Assembly: GCA_011799875.1 (NCBI GenBank)
Contig: CM022303.1
Span: 423,330,483 to 423,394,482 of the forward strand
DNA: 64,000 nt
Direction of reading: 5' to 3'
Source of the DNA: Thinopyrum elongatum
Lineage: Eukaryota; Streptophyta; Magnoliopsida; Poales; Poaceae
Each line of letters starts with the position of its first letter. Within the stretch, counting starts at the first letter, position 1. The position numbers were made by a program, and so were the translations under genes. Positions 22,099 to 34,598 of the stretch are shown in pieces. The notes beneath the pieces were generated by a model, which made no database searches, was not told the origin of the DNA, and saw only the letters and a list, made by a program, of their open reading frames with translations.

Positions 22099-25000
22099 TG
22101 TAACATCCCAAATTTTTTCAAATTTTGGAATGTTAATAAATAAGTAATATTATATGAATTGCTTCAATTTTCACGGGAATTTAAAACTTTTGAGTCCTTG
22201 TTTATACTTTTTCAAACCATGTTAAAAAAATTGGATAACATTTTTGTCCAATAAAGAAAATATGGTTGGCAAAGTTTATTCAATAATTCAAAGGGCATTC
22301 AATTCTTTTGGAATATTTTGAAACCATATTCAAATATGTGAGTGAGAATAAAATGACTTTCTCAAATGTGGTGGATGAATATTCCATTTGGAGTTCTTTG
22401 CATTTATGAGTTTCATTGGAATTGGACCTTATATGGAATTTTAATGCCATTTAAATATTTCCAAATTATTCAAATAAAATTTAATGAGAGGAGATAATGT
22501 GACTTCTCCAAAAATATATTTGGAAATATTTAGTACGGCACAATGATCATTTTGTGAAATTGCAAAACGCAAAATTGATTTTTTGAGTAAATCAATTATG
22601 ACCATAAAGCATTAATAGCAGTTTGTGCACAAAAATGTATTTTATTAAATTCTAAAGCTAATTTTCTTGGACTCTAAATAATATTGTCACTAATGTAAAC
22701 ATTTTTATTATTTGTTTTAAATAAACTTTTTGTGCACGTACTTATGTACGTAATTATATTTCAATCCTAATTCCTAAACTCTAGCTTGACCCAGTCCATT
22801 CTCTCTCTCTCTCTAAATCTCGCACAGGCGCGAGGCAACACCACAGCACAGCTCACCTTGTTTTTTTTCCTTGCCTTTTCCATTTGGGCCAATTTCTCCC
22901 ACTACGGCCCATATCTTTTCAGCCCAACCGATGGTCATCTTCCTCCTCTCGTCGTTACATTACAGGAATATGAACAGCAACAGCCATGGACGCTTGTACC
23001 TCGATCCCTCCCCTCCTCTCCCTCTCCCAACCCACTAAGCCCCAGAATCGGTTCCCCTCGCCTCCCACGACCCCTCCCCTGTAGTAGTGCGCCTTAATGC
23101 ACGCCCTAATGGCCATTACCACTCGGGAAACAGCGGCCATTAACGCCATAAAATCCGGCGACATTCCACCCACCTCCGACCTCCCCTGACCCTCTATAAA
23201 AGCCCTAGACGTGTCCCATAAGATCCTCAACCAAAGCCATCTCCCTGTGAGAGCCCTTCCCCTCTCATTCGACGGGAATCTCTCGTCAGAGTTCTGTACA
23301 TCAGCCGCCGTCCGTCGAAGATTACATCGCCGTCCGGGCATCCTAGGGCTGTTCTTTCTTTCTTTCTTCAACCCACATCAGATGCTTCTTTTTGACATTT
23401 TAATTCATCTATTTTCATCACCGGAGCACGCTGTACAGGACCTCCGCGTTTGCCGGTCGCAGTGCACAATTCCGGCGACCTCTCACCGTGTGTACAGGAA
23501 GCAATCGACACCCACGACTTGTTCACGTGGTTCGCCTCATCGTCCTATGCAACGTTCCGCAAACTTCCTTAGCCAGGGCACGCCCGAGCCACCGTCTTCC
23601 TCGTCGCCGGCGACCAACTCCGGTGAGCTCTCTCTAAATCCCGTAATTTTTTTCAGAAAAATATCCAAACTTCGGAAATTCATATCTCCTAAACCGTATG
23701 TCCGATTTTAACAAATAAGATATCCCCGGATTCGTTGGAAACTGTAGTTTATTATAAAAATATATTTTTTCACTTTTGAGCAATCAATAATTTAGTTTTG
23801 ATTTAAATATGAGTTTGAGTAATTTTGCTATATTTTTTATTCTGTAAATCATATAAAAATGTTTTATATATGAAAGTTGGACGTTAGGACATCACCTTTC
23901 TATTGGAACTCATGGATTAATTCTCCAACATAGTTTAGATGCTGTTTTGTCATCAACACCTTAATTTGACCTTCTTTGATCATCGTTTAATAACTTCGTT
24001 GAACTAATATTTAATCCTTAGATAAATCTAATAAGAAAATCCCTAGAACACCTCTCTGGTCATATGTTACAACAACAAAAATTTGGAGTTAGTAAATTAT
24101 TAATTACAATTCGCTAAACTCATACGTCTTTCAATTCCGATAGTCGACCATAAGTCTAATATTCTAAATAGTTTCTTTATGAAAACTTTGTTATCAAACC
24201 TTGTCTCTCAATCATTCTATATATTGACACCATGATCTTCACTTGAACCAAGTTTACCCACCCTAGAATAAAATCTATAAGATATTCCCATTCAAAGAAA
24301 CTTCTTATCATAAGGATGTAGTTATATTGTTAATTTGCATCTTTTATTTGGATCTTCATTTGGAGTTGTTGTGTGTTGAATTAATTTTATTTCCTCGTTA
24401 GATATATCGTAAAGTGAAGGAGTGACGATAACGAATAGGGAATCAACTTCAAGACTCAGGCAAGTTGCAAATTGATCATGCTTTGACCTATATTTTCATA
24501 TTATGCATATCCCTTTAAATTTTAATACTATGCATAGAGCCATAGTTTCAAGACTTGCAACCATGCTTGGCCACGCTTGCACAAAATGGGTGGGATGAAA
24601 ACCAAAATTGTTTTAAACCTTTAAACTTGCCTCTTTTGGGGCAACGTTTTGTGAAAACTTTTGAAAAACAAAACTATATATTATTTTACTTCTACTCCCT
24701 GGGCGGAATGGTATGACGGGAGCGTCCACAAGTGATTGCGCCCATCGGGGTCTTGCAGTGAATGCGCTCGACTGGGGTCTTGCACACAGGTTTTCGGTGG
24801 GGACCGCCGTCTAGGGGAATGGGATCTTCCAAGTATAGTTCGATGTAGCTTCCAGTACAGCCACATGCTACTATGGGCTCTGACTTAGCTTAGTACTAAC
24901 GGGAAACCCTTACCTCAGGACCGCCATCGGAGAGGGGCTTTCATTGCCTAAGTTGTGGGCGGCTTGGTCAGGTATAGGGGGCTGTTACGGATAGGCTTCG

Positions 25001-25771
25001 TCACAATCTCCTCCTGGTCGTACACCCAAGTGTGTAACAATAAACGGGGTTGGTTGTGTCATGTGGGGAACATGTACGACCTCTGCAGAGGGTTTAACCT
25101 AATCGATTAGCCGTGCCCCCGGTTACGGGCAATTTTGAGTAACTGAAGACTTGGACTAAAGAAGAATCTCCCCTTTCTTTTCTAAAAGTCTGTTTTAAGG
25201 GTAAAGTTGAGGAATGAGCGCAGTGAATGTGTTTCACTTCAACCTTATGTATGTTTTAAACTAATTTGGAGAATGAGCACTGGTGCGTATATCCAAGTGT
25301 CTCACTCCTACCTTTTATACTAAAAACTATTTCTATTTCAAAAGAAGTTTACAAAATTTAGTATAGGAGAAAATTGGCTTTATGCAAAGGAAACCTCCAC
25401 CAATACTTACCCTGCATATATAATCTATTATACTTTCCTTTGCAACTTGCGAGTACATTCCACGTACTCATCTGCACCTGTCATGTGCAGATCTCGACAG
25501 ATTAAGAGACGATAGGGTTATGGTCTACACTCAACGAGCCAAGTGGCGTTGATGGAGCCCTAACTGAGCAACTACATATGATTCCGCTGTATTATGTGTC
25601 AGCATTGAGTTGTGCCAATGGTATGTATTTGCTGAATTCTGGATCTACCGTTGTAGTAAAATGATGTATGTTTTACTGATATTCATTCTTGTTACTGTGT
25701 GTGCTAGCTACGATCCAGGGATAGCACAGTAAGCACAGAGACTTGGATTTTACCAAATCTGGGTCATGACA
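22099..25771 (+). repeat. Element B 3' LTR (3673 bp)
   Basis: Contiguous copy of the B LTR. TATA box TATAAAA at 23195-23201. Contains several indels relative to the 5' copy. Ends GTCATGACA followed by AAGAG. Confidence 0.92.
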
Positions 25772-25776
25772 AAGAG

Positions 25777-26397
25777 TTAGTAAATTTTTAAAGAAATTCT
25801 CCCATGCTTCACTTATATTATTTTGAGAGAAGAAATTTTTTATGCTCATGTTCTTCACTTAAATTTGTTTGAGCTTTTCAAAATGCAATTGCAACATATG
25901 AAATTAGTCCCAAAGTGATAGATATTCAAGAGGGATATAATAAAAACTTTCATGAAGATCATTGGACAAAATAAACTTGATTCTTCGTAATAGTTTTGAG
26001 ATATGATCATAGTAATATCTGAGTCATGTTGGTGAGTAATTATGCTTTAGTAAGAATATTGGTGTTAAGGTTTGTGATTCCCTATGCAAGCACGAAAGTC
26101 AGTAGTTATTCAACGAAATTACATCCTACTTGTGGTGCATTATTCGGTGTTAGTTATGCTTAATGCTCGCTTATGTGAATTTTTGTTTCTTGGTTGGTTG
26201 CTTCTCAATCCTTTTGCTAGCCTCCACTTGTACTAAGTAGAAATACTACTTGTGCATCCAAAATCTTTAAACCCAGTTTTGCCATATGAGTCCACCATAC
26301 CTACCTATATGCGGTATTTCTGTGCCGTTGTAAGCAAATTTGTATGTGTCAACTCTAATTTTCAAAATAATTTCCTTTTTGTGTGCCCGTACCGCTC
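25777..26397 (+). other. Element A internal region resumes, non-coding
   Basis: Continues the CTTCACTTA-type repeat phrases seen at 2450-2575, showing that B split one sequence. No gene seen. Confidence 0.6.
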
Positions 26398-26865
26398 ATG
26401 AAGCGGTCGGAGAGGCCAATATTTTTCCATGCTAGATGTGTTATTCTCAAGATGAGTGTTTATTCACTTGTCATTGCACGAGAGTACGGCGGTAATAGAG
26501 ATGCCCAGTCCCGAAATGAAAAAGAAATTTACTTTATGTTGTCAAATAATAAATTCCTTGGAAAGTGCTGGTATGGACGGTACCCGTGGATACGGCTAGC
26601 CGTGGTGTGTGAAAGAATGGTGGAAAAAGGAATAAACTTTATTTTCTGTTTGGGAACCGCCTATGGTATATCTAGCATGAAAAGTATTGGGAACTACTCG
26701 GTCGTTTTTGTTGACAGAAAAAGCATGCCTCTCAAAAAAAGTTATCTCTCAATTAGCTTTGAGCTCTGGCGCCAATCTACAAATCCCTACTTCCCTCTGC
26801 GAAGGGCCTGTCTATTTACTTTATGCAATTTTATTTTTTATTTGAGTCTCCATCTTATCTTATAA
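26398..26865 (+). CDS. Element A uncharacterised open frame (about 155 aa)
   Basis: ATG at 26398 is the first in frame; the frame is open without ATG from 26383. The protein has Cys, Arg and Trp scattered along it and a hydrophobic C-terminal stretch, but no motif that I recognise. It lies between the split internal region and the 3' LTR of a pol-less gypsy element. It may be coding or only a conserved non-coding block that happens to be open. Confidence 0.3.
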   Translation: MKRSERPIFFHARCVILKMSVYSLVIAREYGGNRDAQSRNEKEIYFMLSNNKFLGKCWYGRYPWIRLAVVCERMVEKGINFIFCLGTAYGISSMKSIGNYSVVFVDRKSMPLKKSYLSISFELWRQSTNPYFPLRRACLFTLCNFIFYLSLHLIL

Positions 26866-27187
26866 AGCACCAACTAGGGAGCACTACGATCATACTTGTG
26901 CATTGGATGTAGCTAATATTCGAGTGTGTTACATGAATGGATCAATGATTGAGCATGATGGGCTAGGGATAACTTTCTTTAGTGTGATATTTTGAAAGAC
27001 ATGGTTGCTTGTTGATATGCTGGAGTATTGAAGTTATCATGTCAAATATAGACTATTGCTTTGAACCATCTAAAAGTCCAAATGTCCATGCTACAAAAGA
27101 AAAGAATATGTGATGAACATGTTAGGCAGCATTCCACATCAAAAATTCTGTTTTTATCATTTACCTACTCGAGGACGAGCAGGAATT
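26866..27187 (+). other. Element A 3' untranslated region
   Basis: Non-coding; includes the phrase CGAGGACGAGCAGGAA before the polypurine-type tract. Confidence 0.55.
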
Positions 27188-27201
27188 AAGCTTGGGGATG
27201 C
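27188..27201 (+). other. Element A polypurine-type tract
   Basis: AAGCTTGGGGATGC abuts the 3' LTR. Exact copies also occur at 938-951 and 2228-2241, and a near copy at 2171-2184. Confidence 0.7.
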
Positions 27202-28772
27202 TGATATGTCTCCAACGTATCTATAATTTTTTATTGTTCCATGCTGTTATATTATCATTCTTGGATGTTTTACAATCATTTTATAGTAACTTTATGTCAT
27301 TTTTTGGGACTAACTTATTGACATAGTGCCCAGTGCCAGTTGCTGTTTTTTGCTTGTTTTTTACTTTGCAGAATATGAGTACCAAACAAAGTCCAAATGC
27401 GACGAAATGTTTTGGAGATTTTTTTTTGGACCAGAAGACACCTTGGGGGCCAAGAAAGCACCAGAGGGGAGGCCCGTGGGGGGCACAACCCACCAGGGCG
27501 TGCCAGAGGCCCCTGGCGCGCCCAGGGGGTTATGGGCCCCACGGAGGTCTCCTGCACCACCTCTTCACCCTATAAATTCCCAAATATTCCAGAAACCCTA
27601 GTGTAGTCGACGAAACGCAATTCCAACCGCCGCAAGTTCCAGAACCACGAGATCCAATCTAGACATCATCACGGAGGGGTTCATCATCCTCATTGGTGCC
27701 TCTCCGATGATGCGTGAGTAGTCCATCATAGACCTAAGGGTCCGTAGGCAATAGCTAGATGGCTTCTTCTCTCTTTTTGATTCTCAATACAATGGTCTCT
27801 TGGAGATCTATTTAATGTAACTCTTTTTGCGGTGTGTTTGTTGGGATCCGATGAACTTTGAGTTTATGATCAGATCTATATCTATGAATATTATTTGAGT
27901 TTTCTTTGATCTCTTATATGCATGATTATTTATAGCCTCGTATTTCTTCTTCGAATCTTTGGTTTACTGAGGCCAACTAGATCGATTTTTCTTGCCATCG
28001 GAAGAGGTGCTTTGTGATGGGTTCGATCTTGCGGCGTCCTGTCCCAGTGACAGACGGGGTAGCGAGGCACGCATGTATCATTGCTATTAAGGATAACAAG
28101 ATGGGGTCTATTCCTACATGAATAAATCTTGTCTACATCATGCCATCGTTCTTATTGCATTACTCCGTTTCTCCATGAACTTAATACACTAGATGCATGT
28201 TGGATAGCGGTCGATGTGTGGAGTAATAGTAGTAGGCAGGAGTCGGTCTACTAATCTTGGACATGATGCCTATATATTGATCATTGTCTTGGATATTGTC
28301 TTAATTATTTGATCTTCTATCAATTGCCCAACAGTAATTTGTTTACCCACCGTGTGTTATTTTCTCGAGAGAAGCCACTGGTGAAATCTACGGTCCCGGG
28401 GTCTATCTTTTATCATATTGCTTTCCGATCTATTTTTTATCGCATTTGTTTTCAGATCTATTATTTCAAAAACCCAAAAATACTTTGCTGCACTTTTTAT
28501 TTGCATCTTTTATTTCGCGTTTTATTCAGATCTATTTATCCAAACACATACAAAACAATCTATCTTTTTATCGAGGAGGGATTGACAACCCCTCTTACGC
28601 GTTGGGTTGCGAGGATTTGTTCTTTGTGTGCAGGTACCATTTACATAGTGTTGCTTGGTTCTCCTACTAGATTGATACCTTGGTTTCATAACTGAGGGAA
28701 ATACCTAACGTAGCTGTACTACATCATCCCTTCCTCTTTGCGGAAATACCGACGCTGTTTCAAGCCGCATCA
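27202..28772 (+). repeat. Element A 3' LTR (1571 bp)
   Basis: TGATATGTCTCC to GCCGCATCA. TATA box TATAAAT at 27571-27577 after a GC-rich stretch. Beyond 28772 the sequence switches to element G coding sequence on the minus strand. Confidence 0.92.
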
Positions 28773-29419
28773 TGCCCTTTGAGGCTTTTGTGCATGCCTG
28801 TTTCAAGCAATGTCTTCAACCTATCATTCTCATCCTCAGAGGAGGGGTTAGCTAACACATCAACAGTTGAAGATATAGCTATCTCAGAAGCATTTGAACA
28901 TTCAGCAGAGGAAGTAGCATTATCACACTCAAGACATTTTAAGCAAGGTGGCACAAACTCTTCCTGAGCGGTACTAATCTGTTGAGCGAGTAGTGAATCA
29001 TTTTCTGTTCGAAGATCATCATAGGAGTTTTTTTATCACAAACTCTTCCTAAGCGGTACGCTCTCAGTTTTTTTAGATCTTGCTTCCTTTGAAGATACTC
29101 ATAGGAAAGCTTCTCATGATCAGCTGAGAGGGTTTCATGACGATTTTGAAGTTCCTCATACTTAACTCAAAGATTTTTTATGTCTTGGTTAAGGACCGAG
29201 TCCGATTCATTTCCTCGTCCAACAGGTCATCGCTTTTGTCTAACAGTTTTTGAATCTTTTCCGTAGCAGTTTGTTGCTCAGTTGCAATTTTAGCAAGTAT
29301 CTTATAGCTGGGTTTGGATTCACATTCAGAGTCATCTTCACTAGAGGTCTGAAAGTAGGCATCACGCGAGTTTACTTTGCAACTCTTGCCATGAAGTAGT
29401 AGGTAGGAGTAGAGGCGAC
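28773..29419 (-). pseudogene. gag: Element G gag, C-terminal part
   Basis: Read on the minus strand this continues the gag that starts at 63211, after removal of element F. It shows a coiled-coil-like stretch (KYEELQNRHETLSADHEK) and then PPCLKCLECDNA and ENDRLKTLLETGMHKS, a pattern usual in the C-terminal half of large Triticeae copia gags. A one-base shift near 29390 and further stops break the frame. Element A truncates it at 28773; the remainder of G lies left of the window. Confidence 0.8.
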
Positions 29420-29871
29420 TGAGGGAGTCCTGGACTAGGGGGTCCTCATAAGGCCGGCCTATGTCTCATGGGCCGGACTGATGGGCCACACTGTATCCGG
29501 ATTGAAGACTTCTTATGCCTTGAAGTGCACCCCAAGTCATGGTGGACGATCTGATGTTTCCTTCGTGTAACCGACTATCTATAAACCCTAGTACCCCTGG
29601 TGTCTATATAAACCAGGGGGCTTAGTCCGTTGAGGCTAGAAGAACAAACACCGTCCTACTAGCTAGGGTTGAGTTCGTCTGATCTCGTGGTAGATCTACT
29701 TTGTGACCCCCTTATACACAAGCAATATAATCAAGCAGGACGTAGGGTTTTACCTCTTCGAGAGGGCCCAAACCTGGGTAAACATCATGTCCCACGTCCA
29801 CTGTTCCCCATCGATCCAAGGTCCACAGTTCGGGACCCCCTACCCAAGATCCGCCGGTTTTGACACCGACA
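29420..29871 (+). repeat. Element F 5' LTR (452 bp)
   Basis: TG...CA, TATATAAA at 29605-29612. By eye about 27 substitutions against the 3' copy over 451 bases. Confidence 0.92.
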
Positions 29872-29892
29872 TTGGTGCTTTCATTGAGAGTT
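29872..29892 (+). other. Element F primer binding region
   Basis: TTGGTGCTTTCATTGAGAG directly follows the LTR, in the position of the primer site. I cannot assign the tRNA with certainty. Confidence 0.5.
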
Positions 29893-29917
29893 CCGCTGTT
29901 GGATCGCCGAAGGGTTG

Positions 29918-32683
29918 ATGGCTCGCCTGATCATTGGAGACGGCATTAGCACCAGGGACATCTTTGTCCCCGGGCAACTTTTCGCGTTCAGCAGCGTTGT
30001 CTTGCATGCCGACTCGGCCGGTCACCTCAACCCGGTCGACAGCTTCGCCCCTAAGCATCAGATCAGGTTTGGTAACTTTGAATACATCACCGACGCTCGG
30101 GGAGATCTAATCTTCACCGGTTTCTCAGCCTCACATGGGATCACCACGGCTCTCGAAGCTTCAACTTCGCCGCCTCTTTCCGATCTGACCTCTGGATCGA
30201 CTCTTACCGCACTGTCAGCTTCGAGCTTGGGCACGGCCCTTACATCCGAAGACCAGGAATTAATCTCGTACGCACCATCCCTCCTCTTCGAGGATCCGGC
30301 TTTGAGCCCTTACAGGAGTTCGGCCCCCGAAGACTAGGAGGCAGCCCCAACCGGACTCACAACAGATCCGGCGGCGGGCTTCGACGCAGGTACAACGTCC
30401 AAAGACCAGGATCTCACCCTGGCCGGACTCGCACCCACCATGGTAACGGAGGTCAGCTCCAAAGAAATCTCTTCCACCGATCCGGTTAGCCTCGCTCTGT
30501 TAAACGAAGCGCTCAATCGGATCCAGACGATGACTATTGCCGATGACCCGTCCTCGGCTCACGTTCATCAGAGCCTTGAGGCAGGCCACAAGGAATTTTA
30601 CGTCCCACCCACCACCCACCTAATAGCCACGGTCGAGGATTTAACCGACATTCTGGACTATGCCTCCGAGGAGGCTAATGACATGGACGACGATGGTGAG
30701 GCCACGGCCCCTCTCGTCACCGACCGATGGATGGCCACATCCACCAACAACATCTACATGGTGGACACCCCCAAGGACGATGGCAATGGCTCCAATGGGG
30801 ACGACACCCCCAAAAGGGATGATAACCCTAGAGAGGAGCTCCCCAAGCACCGGAGGCAACGCCGACGCTCCAAGGGGCGACGCAACAAGGAAAGCAACAC
30901 GGGCACCGCAGAAGGCGACACCCCGAGGAATGTGGAAGACCTCGGTGACCCTGCCCCCGAACACCAACAGGATGGCTTAGAGGGGTATGAGGGCCAGCAT
31001 ACTCCCGAGGACCCCAATGATTCCGAAGACATCAATTATATGCCCCTCTCCGAAGAGGAGGTCAGCCTTGAACCTGAGGACTTTATCATCCTAGAAGATC
31101 CATTAGGGCAAAGGAGGTTCAAGCAACAACTAATAGCTACTGCGCGAAGCTTGAAGAAGAAGCAGCAACAGATAAAGGCCAAACAAGACACCCTCAATGA
31201 CACATGGATGAAAGTCCTAGAAGCCGAAGAAGGGTACGACTATGAGCGACAGACAAAGAGCAACCCCAAGCACAAACTATTGCCACAGTTCGATGACGAG
31301 GCCCTCGAGCCCATACTGCCTAGACGGAATCAAGGCGACCAGCCCAACCGCCCCCTCGAGGAAGAGACAGGCCAGCTGGAGAGCCCGAACACCCATCAGC
31401 CCCCCTCGCCATAAAGGCAAGGAGGCGGCATAACCAGCATATCAATACGATATGCGACACGACCTGGCCGTTAGAGCGGGTCAATCAAGGTCCATTTATG
31501 GATCAAGAGACTACCCTCCCGAAAGAAGAAACGGGTACCAAGCATGGCTCGACCAAAATGATAGAGCTCGCGATGAATGCCGGGTACGAATGGATTCCGA
31601 AGTTCGACGCGACGTGGCCCGAATAGGGGGTGCCGCACACCCAATGTGCTTCACCGATGAGGTGATGCAACACCAATTCCTGGAAGAGTTTAAACCCATG
31701 AATATCGAGCCATACGATGGAACTACAGATCCGGCCGTGTGGATTGAAGATTTTCTTCTCCACATTCATATGGCACGAGGAGACGACCTCCACGCAATCA
31801 AATATCTGCCACTGAAGCTTAAAGGACCGGCCCGACATTGGCTGAACAGCCTCCCCGAGGACTCCATCGGGAGCTAGGAAGAGCTCGAGGATGCTTTCCC
31901 AGCTAACTTCCAAGGCACCTATGTTCGGCCTCCGGATGCCGACGATTTGAGTCATGTGGTCCAGCAGCCGGCTAGTCGGCCCGGCAGTTTTGGAACAGAT
32001 TTTTAACCAAAAAGAATCAAATAGTCGACTGCCCGGACGCCGAAGCCATTGCTGCATTTAAGCATAGTATCCGGGACGAATGGCTCGCTTGCTAGCTTGG
32101 CCAGGACAAGTCGAGGACAATGGCGGCCCTTGCCTCCCTTATGACCTGCTTTTGCGTGGGCGAAGACAGCTGGTTCGCTCGTAGAAGCACTAACCCAGAA
32201 GACCCCGGCACTTCAGAAGTCTGGGACGGCAACGGAAAGCCAAGGCGTAACAAAAATAAACACCGACATAACGGCGCCGAGACTAATGATACGGTAGTAA
32301 AAGCTGGATTCCGCAATTCCAAGTCCGGACCACGGAAGAAGCCCTCTAAAGGGAACCAGGATGGGCCCACTAAGTTAGACGCCATCCTGGATAGGCCTTG
32401 CTAGATCCACGGCACCTCTGACAAGCCCGCTAACCACACCAACCGTAACTGTTGGGTAATCAAGCAGGCCGGCAAACTCGCAGCCGAGGACACGGGCAAT
32501 AGCCCACGCAGCAAGGACGATGAGGAACCTCACAGGCCGAATAATGGAGGGCAAAAACAATTCCCCCCTGAGGTTAAAACAGTGAACATGATTTATGCCA
32601 CTCATATACCCAAGAAGGAGAGGAAACACGCACTTCAGGACGTCTACGCCTTAGAGCCTGTCGCCCCAAAGTTCAATCCATAG
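29918..32683 (+). pseudogene. gag: Element F gag
   Basis: First ATG in frame at 29918. Stop TAG at 30335-30337, then the frame continues to TAA 31412-31414, a frameshift, and a further open part at 31452-31877. The N-terminal half is acidic, with a basic Arg/Lys cluster near 30850-30895. The conserved gypsy gag core is at about 31690-31920 (EPYDGTTDPAVWIEDF, then LKLKGPARHWLNSLPEDS). A Cys-X2-His/Cys-type knuckle follows near 32398-32450, with its second position now a stop. TAG 32681-32683 separates gag from protease. At least four stops and a shift make it dead. Confidence 0.85.
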
Positions 32684-33292
32684 TCAGCATGTCCGATCAC
32701 CTTTGATCGCAAGGACCACCCGGTCAGTATCCGTCATGGAGGATCAGTGGCCCTGGTCCTTGACCCAATTATCGACGGCTACCACCTCACTAGAGTCCTA
32801 ATGGACGGAGGCAGCAGCCTTAATCTGATCTATGAAGATACAGTTCGAAAAATGGGAATTGACCCATCAAGGATCAAACCCAGCAACACAACCTTCAAGG
32901 GGGTTATCCCCGGCATCGAAGCCCATTGCTCGGGCACTCTCACCCTGGAAGTAGTATTCGGCTCTCCGGATAACTTCTGGAGCAAAGATTTGATCTTCGA
33001 CATCGCCCCCTTCCGCAGTGGCTATCATGCCCTCCTAGGCCGAACGTCGTTCACGCGTTTCAATGCCATCTCCCACTACGCCTACCTCAAATTGAAGATG
33101 CCCAGACCAAGAGGCGTCATTATAGTCAATGGCAACACAGAGCACTCTCTTCGGACGGAGGAACATACTGCGGCCTTGGCGGCCGAATACGACAGGCCGA
33201 AGTGCCTCCTCTCCTCCAAGGCGCATGATGCGAACAAACAAGCGCTGGCCATATCTCCGGCCAAGGGGCCTTCCTGCGTTCGACGCACATAG
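32684..33292 (+). pseudogene. Element F aspartic protease domain
   Basis: Reads in the same frame as the end of gag. The active-site loop is MDGGSSLNLIYE (Asp-Gly-Gly, as in many Tat proteases), followed by RSGYHALLGRTSFTRFNAISHYAYLKLK, the usual flap and second-loop region. Ends at TAG 33290-33292. In a complete element RT would follow; here the sequence becomes non-coding. Confidence 0.8.
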
Positions 33293-34598
33293 GAATACTC
33301 CCCCCATGGACCTCCCACTATAGGAGCGTTGCATGTGCTTCAATGTCACAACTTCGCGCTCAAACCTCCATGGGCAGTCGTGGGGCCCCAACCAAGAGTT
33401 CGGTTCGACCGCACTATGGAACAATGCGTCCTCGGACAACGTACAAGGTACCATCTAGGACCTATCCGGCTTCAAGCCCCACCAACTTAGCAACCTTTTG
33501 AGAGATCCCTTTCAAGGACCCGTCATGGGACAACCAGCCAACAAAGTTGTCACTCTCAGCAGAAGCAAAGGCGCAGACATGCAGTAGGGCATAGTTCAGG
33601 TGTTAACCCACACATCAAGGCCCTGCGTAAACCTTTCATTTGTAAATTTATCTTTTTTATATATAAAAATGTATCCCTATTCGATGTCTTGTTCGGCAGT
33701 TCGAATTGTACGGCTAGACATCATGAGCTTATGGGAAATACAACAAACCTTTTTGCGGTTCCCCTACAGTTCCTTATACTGTATTTTTCCATGGTTGTTC
33801 CTTTTCGCTCTTCGAATCCGCCCTATTCAAGTGTTGTACACTCCAGATTTCATTTATATGCCGGTTATTAGACCCGGGGCTCGGCCTAGACGCTCGCCCT
33901 ATACATTCAAGACCGACACCTTTTTCAATTTTTCACTGTGTTCGGCGTCTCGGATATTGCATTATATGCACCGGTTCCGAGTTATGTCTTGTGTTAATAG
34001 TTGGGTTGCCTCGCTCCTGTTCTTGCCTTCTTATGTTCCGCATGTTCGGCTAATAAGGTAAAGGGAGAACCACTACGATTGTACTTCCGCCTAGTTTGGT
34101 TAAGTACCTCAGTGGAGAAAGCCAAAAACTGACTGTCATAATGGGCGAGAACCGGTCGGGGATCCGATGACTGGTCTTAAAACCAAGAATCGTTTGCAAT
34201 TTTACTGTGTAATACGAAGGATTCATCTTCGAACAAATCAAGTGAGTGATGTTCGGCCCTAAGGTTCGCCCAACATCTCACCACACCGGGGGCTTGTCAC
34301 CAGCCCCCACAGTCAAGCTCCTACGGCTAAGTGAAGGTAATAAAGCCGCATAGTCTGATTGCCTGATTCCCCTCCTACACTACCGCCCTCGGGAATCGAG
34401 ACGTCGGCTAAGGGTTACTGTACGGAGAACGGAACACACCTCGTAGCATCTACGTGGGGGCTGAAGCCGACGACTGGTAACTTTCAGGATAAAATGGCCA
34501 CACAGGAGTTAAAATTAAAACATACAAACAGACAAGTATGATACTCCATACAAATAAAGCATAAAGGTCTGTTAACAGATTCATACATCAAGGCATAA
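33293..34598 (+). other. Element F spacer, pol missing
   Basis: About 1.3 kb with no RT, RNase H or integrase motif on either strand. The AT-rich part after 33640 looks like an untranslated region. Confidence 0.7.

Larger units (their letters stand above)
2579..25771 (+). mobile_element. Element B: large-LTR, pol-less gypsy-type element inserted in A
   Basis: Both LTRs start TGTAACATCCC; the left ends GTCGTGACA and the right GTCATGACA. The flanks are GAGAG (2574-2578) and AAGAG (25772-25776), a 5-bp TSD with one change. The left LTR is split by element C; without C it is about 3.7 kb, like the right LTR (22099-25771). The internal part (20153-22098) is only about 1.95 kb and carries a remnant of gag and no pol. 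LTRs longer than the interior and no enzymes make this a large retrotransposon derivative (LARD-like). LTR ends and the Met-type primer site suggest a chromovirus-like gypsy origin (inference). Confidence 0.88.
1..28772 (+). mobile_element. Element A: pol-less gypsy-like LTR retrotransposon (left end outside window)
   Basis: The first 445 bases match the last 445 bases of a full LTR at 27202-28772, so both ends belong to one element. The LTR has TG...CA ends (TGATATGTCTCC... to ...GCCGCATCA). A primer site follows the left LTR and a purine-rich tract precedes the right LTR, which fixes plus orientation. Element B sits inside at 2579-25771. Without B, the internal region is about 3.5 kb and shows no gag, protease, RT or integrase, only a broken acidic ORF and one other open stretch. 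The LTR style resembles the abundant Triticeae Sabrina/WHAM/Fatima gypsy group; the family name is an inference. It must have depended on a helper element. Confidence 0.85.
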
